DNA of 64,000 nt from Tubulanus polymorphus (Eukaryota > Nemertea > Palaeonemertea > Tubulaniformes > Tubulanidae), in assembly GCF_964204645.1 (NCBI RefSeq), contig NC_134026.1:1302001-1366000 (forward strand), read 5' to 3'. Shown here one piece after another: positions 44,918-60,753 of the stretch (positions are counted from its first letter, which is position 1; each line of letters opens with the position of its first letter). Below the pieces are notes generated by a model. It was not told where the DNA came from and ran no database searches. It saw only the letters and a list, made by a program, of their open reading frames with translations. A program made the translations under genes and the position numbers.

Positions 44918-46514
44918 ATAAGAAAAAACTTTGTTTCGGACACTCAATTTATGTATATATTATATGCATTTTATCTAACTTTAAATGAAATTTAAAATGT
45001 TTCTGTGCATCTGGCCGATTTTCATGCCTATGTCTTTCCTTACTAACGATGCTAAATATATCTTAAAACAAGTTTTATATATTAACAGTGGTAAAACGTT
45101 GATTATCAATTTGAATGAGTGATAATGATTTTTTGTACATATTCCTATTCATTATAAATGTCATCTGTAACGAAAATAAAATACTTTTGAAAATATCTGT
45201 ATCAATTGAATAAATTTACGTTAAAGTCTTTTCTATATTTGGACGTTTGTTGTCATTCTATTAGTATAGATGTCTATGCTGGTATGCACAATTCATTTTA
45301 AGGTAAAGCCAACAGGTGGCGCGGCTAATTTCACGACTCAATAAGACGTCATTTTCCACGACTGTTTGACAAGGTGGATGGATTGGGAGAGATTTCACTA
45401 AAGAGATCGCAGGCAAACTCATGATTTAAATTAACCTTTCACTCAAGAACTTAACTTCTGATCTTTGGCTGAATTATTTTGGGATTTCTCTCGTATTCAT
45501 CTTACGCGAATATTGTGTATCTCATCAACTTCGATTTGGAATGTGATGCGCTTGAAAGGAGGTGCGCTGGGAAGGATAAGGAATAAGGGATGTTATTTGA
45601 TGAACAGATTTTACACTTTTCTACAATCATAATATACAAATCCCACTCTCAGAATGTAAAATCATGTTCCCTCAGCCAGCAATTTATTCTATAGTTTAGA
45701 CTATATCCTAATAGTCATCTTAAGGAAGACGATTGAAGTTTTATAGTTTCTGGAGATGACTGCAGTGTATCAACGTCGAAACGATAAATTAACTGCGAAC
45801 TCAATGACTATATTCTGCATTCCTAATGTGGAATTTTCATACTTTTGCCTCAACATGGACAGAGTGTCAGAGCCTCAGCAGTTTCAAGCCCTAATGTTCA
45901 TCCTATTGACTTGTCATCCATGTCACCATCATCCTTCCAATTTAGTTGTCACGTGGTAAGGCAATTTCCTCCTGTTTTTGTCAACTAATATTTATATATA
46001 CATGTCTCATTATCGATAGAAACAAAAGAGAACGAGCCGTTTGTTAGTATAATATAAAAGATAACCAATTTATTAAAACTGCTGACAGCTTCGAAGATTA
46101 CATAAATGTTCACAATAGCATACTTTGTATAGAAATTTTCGGAAACTTTGGTAATTTTATTTCAAATTGATTACTCGATTACATCCTCTATATTATATAG
46201 ACTCAAATGTTTGACTGACCGCTTGCAAAGGTATAAATAAATCAAAATGAGACAAACACACGTCATACGCGCGTCATTAAAAATTGCACTGTGAAAATTT
46301 GGAAAAATAGTAGAACAAAAATTGCCTCGTATTAGTTCCGGGACGATCAGATATGCCTCCTCATTTCAAAGCAATACCTTTACATCAGAGCATAAATGCA
46401 AACAGTTAAATTAGTAATAGCAGTAAAATTATCACAATCCAAGCGGTGACCACTGAAATGCGACTTCATACACTTGTTTGTGTAGATGATGCCGAGTTCA
46501 ATGATCGAACGAAA
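44918..46514. other. Convergent interval between the TRAF-like gene and actin A
   Basis: It contains the TRAF 3' UTR (AATAAA 45175-45180) and the actin A 3' UTR, with a minus-strand AATAAA (TTTATT at 46069-46074). A diverged copy of the GGGATTTCTC...TATTCATC...ATATTGT repeat lies at about 45478-45520. No coding sequence was recognised. Confidence 0.5.
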
Positions 46515-48480
<1,966 letters not shown>

Positions 48481-48640
48481 TTAGTAAATTAGAATATGGA
48501 AGAGCAGCGATGAACAAGCACCCGATTCTGGCGGTTCGTTGGCAAAGAAGATCGGACAGCCGAGTGATGGTATTGAAACCCTCGAGCGCTGAATAGCCAG
48601 AATTGGATGACAGCTGTTTGATTCGACGCAAACGAAATTT

Positions 48641-48650
48641 CCTTATATGG
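48641..48650. promoter_or_regulatory. CArG box (SRF site) upstream of actin A
   Basis: CCTTATATGG matches CC(A/T)6GG exactly and lies 185 bp upstream of the actin A ATG. SRF binding at such boxes drives actin genes in many animals. Confidence 0.65.
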
Positions 48651-49113
48651 AAATGCCGACGATCATCATCATAAATGTATGGTGTACCATAATAGTTCCG
48701 ATGTAAAAGCATTGTGTTTTTCAGTGGATGTAGGTTAGCGAATATACAGTTCGTGAAAACTAGAGTTCTACAATTGCAGGTCACAATTATATCCTCCAAC
48801 GCTAGTTAACCTCGTCTCATTCAAAGAATTATTTACGCAAAAGACATTTTCTTCATACATAAAAAAATCGAAAGCCTCGTTGTTTTAATTTCAAAGCCAT
48901 TTATGAATACCGAAGGCCACCTTATTTTGTGAATGAAATTTATAAAATTTTCGAAGTTGTTCGTTAAATTTAGCTTCTGAGAATTATAAGCATGGAATAG
49001 TAAGTGTTCTAGATTATTGGAAATGATCGAGGCAGCATTCACAGTGCGTCAGATGGTATCCGCCCAGTGCTGTGTCATCAGCAGTTTATTGAGCGCGCGA
49101 CACCATGTTATAA

Positions 49114-49123
49114 CCATATATGG
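49114..49123. promoter_or_regulatory. CArG box (SRF site) upstream of actin B, distal
   Basis: CCATATATGG, exact consensus, 382 bp upstream of the actin B ATG. Confidence 0.6.
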
Positions 49124-49353
49124 CAAACAAGCCGGCTAACTGACGATTAGTACTGCGCAGAACTGAATGTAGAAACCAATAACTGTAACGCACTTTCCCT
49201 TTAATACCTATAATAAATTCGTGCCAATTGCGGTTAATTTCATCGTCAGAACATTGGGAATATACGACGATTCGTAGGTTACTTTGTTTTGGCGTGACCT
49301 CAGTGCACAAGTTGGCGCGGCACAGAGGCACATAATAGCTGTGCGATTTATGC

Positions 49354-49363
49354 CCATATAAGG
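49354..49363. promoter_or_regulatory. CArG box (SRF site) upstream of actin B, proximal
   Basis: CCATATAAGG, exact consensus, 142 bp upstream of the actin B ATG. The same ten bases occur twice upstream of actin C. Confidence 0.7.
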
Positions 49364-49414
49364 AAGTCCAGGGTTTGACAAGCGCGAATGAATGATAGCG
49401 CCGGTGCCGGCTGA

Positions 49415-51180
<1,766 letters not shown>

Positions 51181-52525
51181 ACTAATCAAATGGACATAAA
51201 TTATCATTTTTTCAAAATTTCTTAACGAAAAAACAATGTCTCAACCTCTTTGTGTTCATTCGCACATTCTGTTTCACACCAACACGCCACCTAGCGTAAG
51301 TAATTCATGATATTTTAGGCGGATCCAAGGTCTCGAAATACTTTTGTATTGTGTTACATATATACTTAAATTAAATATTATTTATTAACGACAATTGAGT
51401 TCTTCGACTTTATTTCCCAACATGTCTGAGTGTGTTCGGTTGTCTACGGGGTATTAGGACAATGCGTTCATTATAAACAAAAGGAACCCGACGACCGTAC
51501 AAGAACTTGAACCGAGGATTTAATAAGTCAGTCCCTTAGATACACAACCATACGAATTAGAATAACCACATGTTTAATGAGCACGCTATTGGAACTTGAC
51601 AAATAATTCTTTATCGAAACACGAAGCGTTAATAGCATCCGCCTTTCGTGGAATGAAGAGTTTGCATCCGGAGCGTTTCAAAATGTGAATAATCACTGCG
51701 ACACTTATTGAGGGTTGCCCACGCTTATATTTCAGCGAATGTTTACAAGTTTTGTAAAGCTAATTAATTCAACTCTCCTCTAAAATGTATATGCAACGTG
51801 ATGCCGTGTTTCATATCCATTTGTCGGGTCATCCAGGGTTTAGTGCTAGTGACTACGCAGTTGTCACAACAACACTGGGTATTCAAAAGTTCAAGTCAAG
51901 TAAATCTATTTCACTGAAAAGACAAAATGCATGTGTTCAATCATGGCCTATATTATATAAACTACAGTGCAGTTATTTGAAAAAGGTTTTGGATGATTCT
52001 AAACTTTTGAATTAATATTCTGTACAGTACATAGTGATAATTCATGCATTGTTATGAGGGCCAAGCAAAGCCTATATATGGACGTTGACCACGCGATCGC
52101 TCAGAATGAGAGCAAAATTAGGTTGATAGAGTTACATGCATATTTTCAATTTTCAATGTGAGAAGCGATTACTGAGTAGAAGGAAATGAGATATGATTTG
52201 ATATTGAGTATTTACAACGCACAATGGTTTCAAACAATATTTATATTTATCACATATCCTGGATCCTCGTCAATCCGGTGTTTGACGGTTACATTGTCTG
52301 ACGTGTTGTTTTTCGCCGCATATTTAGGAGGTTGCAACGGATACCGGGAAGAGTTGACCCAAATTTCCTCCTAACGATGACGAATAACTTCCCAGTTGGG
52401 TTGTTTTAAAAGACCGAGCTTATGCTAATTCTACATATATTTTGCTTTTAATTATGATCGGGGACCAAACATGTTGGGTATGCGGGTATGTAGAACCGAG
52501 GCCGTGTCACCTGGAGTTCACAAAT

Positions 52526-52535
52526 CCATATAAGG
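52526..52535. promoter_or_regulatory. CArG box (SRF site) upstream of actin C, distal
   Basis: CCATATAAGG, exact consensus, about 500 bp upstream of the actin C ATG. Confidence 0.55.
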
Positions 52536-52869
52536 ATTTTGTCAGTTATCAGTCACGCGACTTTAATTGCAGCTTGTATCGCCAAATATCTCTCCACATT
52601 GATAAGATATTCGATGAAATATACAAAAAGGAAAAAAAAAGAGAACGCGAAATAAATGGCAAAAGCCGATTACCGCCGATATCAAATTAACGGTTTTCTA
52701 GTTGTTAATGTCACATTCTTTAGTAACAGACGGCTCGCGATATATAAGTATACATAGTAATATAGGTCTATTGAATATCCGGGAGCAAGCCTAAACAGAC
52801 GGGTTTTATATCTATTCAAATGCGGAAATGTAATTGAATGGCCTATATAATAGGCCCGCAAAATTTTTA

Positions 52870-52879
52870 CCATATAAGG
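52870..52879. promoter_or_regulatory. CArG box (SRF site) upstream of actin C, proximal
   Basis: CCATATAAGG, 153 bp upstream of the ATG and about 35 bp before a TTTATAAG box, nearly the same spacing as the proximal box of actin B. Confidence 0.7.
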
Positions 52880-53001
52880 CAATAGTTTAGCTCGGGGATT
52901 TTCGAATGGCTGGGTTTATAAGTCCGTCCGAACTGGCGAGACCGCACTTCCTACTAAGCTGTCGGGAGAGAGACTTGTGTCTATCGGAATTTATTGCTTG
53001 A

Positions 53002-54314
<1,313 letters not shown>

Positions 54315-55658
54315 TTTCTTTATAGACTTTAATGACAAATAATGTGATAAGAAAAGATGTGTGCAGTGATATAGTTTTGCTCAATCATTAAGCCACACGA
54401 ACATGCTTCATTGCGATCGCTAGAACAAACTCCCTTCAATAGACGTTTTCTGTTATCTATATAATTTATGAATTATGTGTATTTCAGAGAATTTCCTCGA
54501 ATGTTATGTATTTTCTATTAAACAGACTGAATAAAATGATATTAAGATTATTATTGAGTTAGCATTGTGTTTTATTTCATATCGTCTCCCGTTGACATCG
54601 GATGAGGACTTCGTGATATCGAGGACTAGACTTTCCAAGGACCCACTTACCACCTTATAAAACAACTCCGACTATCAAAATGAGATATAGTTAAAACTTA
54701 TTTGCGTAACTTTTCATTTTGATGAGGACAAGAGGATTTTTTATGTCTTACCAATATATCTTCATCTTGACAAACAGTTTTTTTAGTTCTCTGGCAAAAC
54801 ACTGAATTGAGGACCCGACAGGTAAAGAATGTATGCTGAGAATTAAACCCGAGTTTAGGGAGTCTAAATAGGTATAGTATAAGAGGACTTAATGAGCCCT
54901 GGCATCAGTGGTCTACAGATTATAATCACAGCAGTGTCGATGGATCTTACGGATGGATCGCGCATTTTAAGATAGAGTTTGTCCCCGTTAATCATTTGAT
55001 AGGTAGATTTCGTCTGATTTGCTTTGATTTCGTGTCCCTTATAAACCTACTACACCTACCGAGTGAAGATGGGGTAAGATTCTGAAATCGAATTCGTAGT
55101 ACAGATATAGTTGTGTGATCGGCGGTCGATTTTTCTGTTTGAATCGATGTACATAATTGGGTAAATTCGATTCCGGTCCCATCTTCAAGCAGGGATGTGT
55201 ACTTCCCTGCTTCAAACAACTGATTTGGGGCAGCGACTTTCCATAAATTGGAATAGTGTTCGACCACACCACATTGAATGGTGGCAGCACTATACGGTAA
55301 TTTGAAAGTAAAGGCTGTGTCAGTTCTGAGGAATCATATCAAATTATTTATTGTTCATAATAACATTATTCGTCAAAGATTAGTATTGTGTTTGTATTTG
55401 TTAACTGTTTTGTTCTCATTGATTATTCTCTGTAGTGTTCTTATCATGTGTATGTATGTTATCGCCACCCTCTTCAGTCCACTTCACTTAAGTTACATAA
55501 TTTGTTTTTACTCTGAACTGTTTAGAATTCCTGTGGTTTCCACGGTACCCCTTGATGTTTTATTGCTTGGTCTGTTTATCTTAAGTTTTGACACACTGCT
55601 TCTATTTTAGATCCTGTGAGTTTATATGCTTTGTAACTTGTTTTTCTGGTCATTCCAC

Positions 55659-55760
55659 CTGATGATGGCTGTTAGTCAACAGCCGAAACGTTGTGGTTTC
55701 GTAATAATAAATTTGATAGTATAATTTCAAATTCGAAGTGTGGGATTTCTTCATTTAACT
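55659..55760 (+). repeat. Stem-loop module (CTGATGA / 6-bp stem / GAAACG) with tail
   Basis: CTGATGA at 55659-55665, a perfect GGCTGT/ACAGCC stem with a TAGTCA loop, GAAAC at 55685-55689, then AATAAA and a GTGTGGGATTTC tail. It has the same architecture as 11344-11420 but different paired bases in the stem. Confidence 0.65.
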
Positions 55761-55899
55761 ACAGTTTACACGGTTTATTCGACAACTAACTATGTATGTA
55801 CGTATATATTATCCATGATTAGTTACTTTTAGTCTTGATTAAAAAGCTATTTGTTCTCCTCTGTATATATACCCTTTGTTTTTAGTGATAATCTCACAC

Positions 55900-55935
55900 C
55901 TGACAATAATCTCTCGGGTGAGATCGAAACGTCGT
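55900..55935 (+). repeat. Stem-loop module, diverged copy
   Basis: CTGACAATA, an ATCTC/GAGAT stem around TCGGGT, then CGAAACGTCGTG. The stem is again paired with a different sequence, 240 bp after the previous module. Confidence 0.5.
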
Positions 55936-56788
55936 GTATTTTACATTTTAGATTTTATAATTCTTTTAATTTGTACATAGTGGGTTTTTATCTCATTCGT
56001 TCACCACGTTTGAGTGTGGCTATCGTACTATAAGGGTGTTTTATTTTGTGATTGTGTGTTGTTTCTCTAATGATACCTATAATGAGCTTGAGTGTACAGA
56101 AAATGATAGTTTTTCAGATATCGTGGTCGCTCATGTATAGTGTCACGAATAACCAATGAATTCATCTGTTCCAATGTATTCAAGTTTTTCGTCTACCACA
56201 TTTTCAAATCGAAAGGTAAAAAGTGGAAAAAAAACGGGCAGACGATTATTTCCGAATTCGACTTTTTCTAATTGAATATATTCACACTGACGTATAATGA
56301 CGAATCACGTGGTATTTTTCAGATCTGATAACGCTGAAGACCGAGATGTCTGTTTAATGTCATCTTGGCGTGTATCATTGTCTCTGTCGACTAGTTTGTG
56401 CGCGCTATTAATTTGGATAGGACCAAAAACCTTTGTAATTGAAAGTAATCGAAAGCAAATCTAAATCTTTGACAAAAATCTTTTCAATCTTCGACATGAA
56501 TCATTCTAGATATCAAAAGAAATAAAAATGAAATGTCAAGGGAATGATTAATTCAAATCTTTGTGTACTTCGATCGAAATCCTGATAAATTTTAACTTAG
56601 ATGGTGCCCTTACCAAGCTTTTTAAGTAATAGAATCGCATAATAGAATCATTTTTATATCTTTGATAAACGATATTAAATGTCTAAAAGGTTCTATTCTA
56701 TTCTATGTCTAAAAAGCTATTCGTAGACTTCTGATTGGTTGACAAATTCCAAACTGTCGTATGAATTCGAGGAATTTTGCTAGATTTG

Positions 56789-56794
56789 TATAAA
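56789..56794 (+). promoter_or_regulatory. TATA box of the decarboxylase gene
   Basis: TATAAA lies 54 bp upstream of the ATG at 56843, at a usual distance for a short 5' UTR. Confidence 0.55.
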
Positions 56795-56842
56795 GCGACT
56801 AAGATATTCTAAGGGGTAGTTTACACAGCGTTTCTCTCCAAA

Positions 56843-59800
56843 ATGAGTATGAAAAGTAAATGGATGGAAATGGATGTCGATGAAAATATCAGCCAAAAAA
56901 CGGACAACGAGAAAGTTAACGGTTCGATCGTGGACACTAGAGTCCCGGGTTCGATTGAAGACGTGACTGAGACTGTTAGAGATGAAGACAATACAGTTCT
57001 CAATGTTATGAATACAGATGGGTTTCGTCGATGCGGTAAAGAGATGGTTGATTATATCGCCGATTATATCGACACAGTTGGTTCTAGAAATGTAAATCCA
57101 TCAGTAGAACCTGGCTACATGAAAAGGCTCGTCCCATCGACTGCGCCAGAAACTGGAGAAAAATGGGAAGACGTGATATCTGACATTGAACGCGTAATAA
57201 TGCCTGGGGTATGTATCATTGACGGTGAATCATTGCGAAATAATCATTTAGAATTTGATTAAAGGGACTTCTGAAATAATAGCCTGTCATCATACTTACG
57301 TATCTATCTTAGTAGATTCAACAACAATTTTCCATCGACAGTTTTATTATGAAGACCATCAAATTCGGAATTGGACACATATCTTTCTTTTTCAGATGTT
57401 ACATTGGCACAGTCCTCATTTTCACGGTTACGTTACTGCTGGTAGTTCTTTTCCATCAATCTGCGCTGATATGCTTTCCGACGCATTCGGTTGCATCGGA
57501 TTCTCCTGGGTTCGTTGATTTATACAGGAGAGAAGAAATACAATTAGGATTTCAAATTATATTAGCAGCAGTTATCATGCATAAAAATTTGTTATCAAGC
57601 TCATTTTGGTGAATAAAGCGACATATCTTTCTGTTAAAGGCTGCTAGTCCGGCGTGCACAGAATTAGAGGTGATCGTCACGGATTGGTTAGCAAAAATGT
57701 TGCACTTGCCAGATGTGTTCATGTCGACAGGAAAAGGCGGAGGAGTGATTCAGGTTTGTTGACAAAGTTAAGTTACCTTGATGTTGAACTTGAAGCTGCG
57801 ATCTAAGCTCCGAGTTTTTTCATCATTTCCAGATTTTCGTAATGTCGTAATGTTTTCTTTCAGGGAGCCACGAGTAGCTCAACGTTCCTGGCGCTTCTAG
57901 CAGCAAGAAACAAAACGATGAATAAACTTCGCGGTGAAATGGCCGATACATCTGACGACGCAATTATGTCAAAACTTGTTGCTTATTGTTCAAGACAGGT
58001 ATTGAAGAAATAGTTCTTTTTGTTGAAAACTCCTAAAATTTATCTATTTGAATGAAAACTCGAATTTAATTTAAAGCATGTGAGACGATAAGATGCTGAT
58101 GACGTGAATAAATGTTGCGCCCTGATGTATTTACTCGCAGGCTCACATGTCGGTCGAACGCGCGTGTCGTTTGGCCGCTGTCCAACTGGTAAAAGTTTTC
58201 ACCGATGACAACGAATCGATGAGAGGAGAACGGTTGTCGGATGCGATCCAAGCCGATCGAGCAAAGGGTTTGATTCCTTTTTACGTACGTATGTGTAGAA
58301 TGTTATCAAATTCACTTGGAATCGGAAAGCAATATGTCACTGAGGGATTATAGACCAACTGGTGATTTCAATAGCGCTGGTTCGAGTCTCGACGCGACGA
58401 CTTTTCATGAGGATCTTTTTATCATTAGATTGGATTTTGTTTGTTTTCTTAAAAATCATTTCTGCCGAAGTGAAATCTCCGTTTAAATAAAACAACAGAA
58501 CAAACATTTTGTGTATCTATTTTCAATTTCTAATCACGACAGGTGTGTGGCACATTAGGAACGACATCCAGCTGCGCATTCGACAATTTAGCCGAGATTG
58601 GACCTGTTTGTAAGTTAGATCAAACGGATTTAAAAGCCGTAACCAAAGCTCTAATTTCTTTACACGAATTTCAATCTCTCCCTTTCAGGTACGAAATACG
58701 ACATTTGGCTTCACATCGATGCTGCTTTTGCAGGAAGTGCGTTTATTTGCCCGGAATATAGACATCATTTAAACGGCGTTGAGGTCTCTACTCATACTTA
58801 TCTCCTTACAATGATACATTTCTATACTTCTTTTTATTTCCTACTGAATTGACGAAAATCAAATGGTGATAATATTTTCGCGATGCCTTACGAAGATGTT
58901 TGTGTATTTTTAGCATGCCATGACATTCAGCTTCAACCCTCATAAATGGCTTTTGACCAACTTTGATTGCGCGACAATGTGGTAAGTTGCTGCATACATT
59001 GAATTCCATTTCGTATCTATTGATAAACCATTTTTCTCACTTCATATACGTGTAACATTCATTTATATGTTCGGTTACTTTCCAATTTTGTGATATCCAG
59101 GATACAAGATAGTGCTTACCTAGTGGACGCGTTCAGAGCACACCACGCTCCTTATATGGAACATCATTTCGAACAAGAAGGTCCAGATTTCATGGTAAAT
59201 TATTCGTAACTTATTCTGATTATAACTTTCCAGTTACATATGTTATAGACTTTTTTAGAATAGCAATCTTCTTTTTAGAATTGGGATATACCGATGGGGC
59301 GCAGATTTCGGGCTTTGAAACTGTGGTTTGTAATGCGCATGTACGGTGTTAAAGGCTTACAGAAATATATTCGTAGAGTAAGTTCTTTATTTCATTCTGA
59401 ATACGATGGATACAAATAAATTAGTTTCTTAGTATCTTATTTAGACGGGAATGAAGACGCGTTTTAGAATATTAGAGGATTATTATATCCTACTAATGTA
59501 TGTTAATTATCCACTTATTCGTCATTTTTTCAAGCACGTTCGTTTGGGAAACTATTTCACCGATCTCGTTCGATCTGATGACCGTTTCGAATTGCCGAAA
59601 CCTATAAACATGTCTGTGGTGTGTTTCAGGCTCAAAGTAAGCACCGAAAACTATACTTTTCCACGTAGATAGTCCGTAAGCCCGGAATAATACGTTTCAT
59701 CATCGAATCTATTTTCCCCGTGGAAAATTCTTCCATTGAAAATCTACAAATTATCCACGAAAAAAGCATCAAAATGTTTTCGTTAATTTCAGGGAAGTAA

Positions 59801-60199
59801 CGCACTAAACCAAGAACTGACGCAACATATACGCCTAGACGGGCGCATTCACATATCACCATCCGTCATTAAAGGACAGTTTTTACCGAGGTTAGACGAA
59901 TATGTTGTCAATGTAGTGAGTTCGAGACAAATAAACCAATTGTAGCGGTTGTTGTTTTAACGATAGGTCTATTTGGTTGTATAACATCATATGTCACGAA
60001 ATTGACGTTACTAACACGTAAAAAGTTTCCATCCGTCAAATTAATGCCTGATATAATTTCCTATTTTACAAGGTTTGTTCCTGGTACATGGAAAACGACT
60101 GAAGCCGATGTTTTATTTGCATGGAACGTCATTACAGAAATCGCCAATAAACTGTTGTCACAATCCGCCAACGAAAAAATGGAAAATGGACATCAATGA
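56843..60199 (+). CDS. Aromatic-L-amino-acid / tyrosine decarboxylase family enzyme (PLP-dependent)
   Basis: Predicted 540 residues, 13 exons: 56843-57208, 57396-57509, 57640-57753, 57864-57998, 58141-58284, 58543-58609, 58689-58783, 58914-58981, 59101-59194, 59279-59377, 59535-59636, 59793-59890 and 60073-60199. A group II decarboxylase that would make a biogenic amine from an aromatic amino acid. PLP Lys356 lies in [13 protein letters not shown], Asp324 in [11 protein letters not shown], and His245 in QAHMSVER. The mobile-loop Tyr is retained (AHHAPY386), which favours decarboxylase over aldehyde-synthase chemistry. IPMGRRFR has the Gly typical of AADC rather than the Ser of vertebrate histidine decarboxylase. 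An N-terminal acidic extension of about 50 residues precedes [20 protein letters not shown]. Unusual: the phosphate-binding segment reads QGATSSST where AADC has QGSASEAT. Substrate (DOPA, tyrosine, tryptophan) is undecided. AATAAA at 60245-60250. Confidence 0.92.
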
Positions 60200-60753
60200 A
60201 ACAGTTTATTGGTCGCAGGAGTGCCAACGGCAGTACTTTTAACAAATAAATAAATTTTCTCACAAATTCTGTGTTTCATAAGGCAACGGAAATGACGTAA
60301 TATTTATCTAATATTGAAAAAATCTCAGCACTTGCTCCCAACCAAATTTTTTTTTCTTAACTGAGATGACGAAATCCAAAAGTAAACGTATTCCGATTAG
60401 GTCTTTCTAGATACTTTCATATATTTGTATGTTAAATCATTATATTGTTACATACATTCACACATCAAGTGTCGAGTGTTATCAAATTCTCCAAAAGTCA
60501 TTTATTAAGGATGAAAAATTGAAATTCATCAAACTTATCGTGTTTATATCATATAACATAACACTTATCTCGTGAATAATCTGAAACATATATAAATCAC
60601 ATTATGATAAAATTCAATAAATCGCGACGAAGCTCTGTTTTCAGACAACAAATATATGTATATATTTGCATGTGTATTGTAAATTGGATTTTTCCGGTTG
60701 TCGTCGGACAGGTACATGACAAGTTGACTTTTTAACCAAACTGCTGTTTTCAC
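60200..60753. promoter_or_regulatory. Decarboxylase 3' end and CAP-gene promoter region
   Basis: AATAAA at 60245-60250 ends the upstream gene. TATATAT at 60659-60665 is a candidate TATA box for the CAP gene; a three-codon upstream ORF (ATG at about 60717) would then be in its 5' UTR. Confidence 0.45.

Larger units (their letters stand above)
54315..56842. other. Interval between actin C and the decarboxylase, with repeat-derived DNA
   Basis: It begins with the actin C 3' UTR. Two stem-loop modules of the CTGATGA/GAAAC type lie at 55659-55760 and 55900-55935. A 110-codon open stretch at 55278-55610 is hydrophobic and matches nothing I know; it may be decayed element sequence. A TATA box for the next gene is at 56789-56794. 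Confidence 0.5.

Noticed and set aside
55278-55610. Hydrophobic 110-codon open frame
   Set aside because: Composition follows the T-rich DNA; no family signature. It may be decayed element sequence but cannot be supported as a gene.
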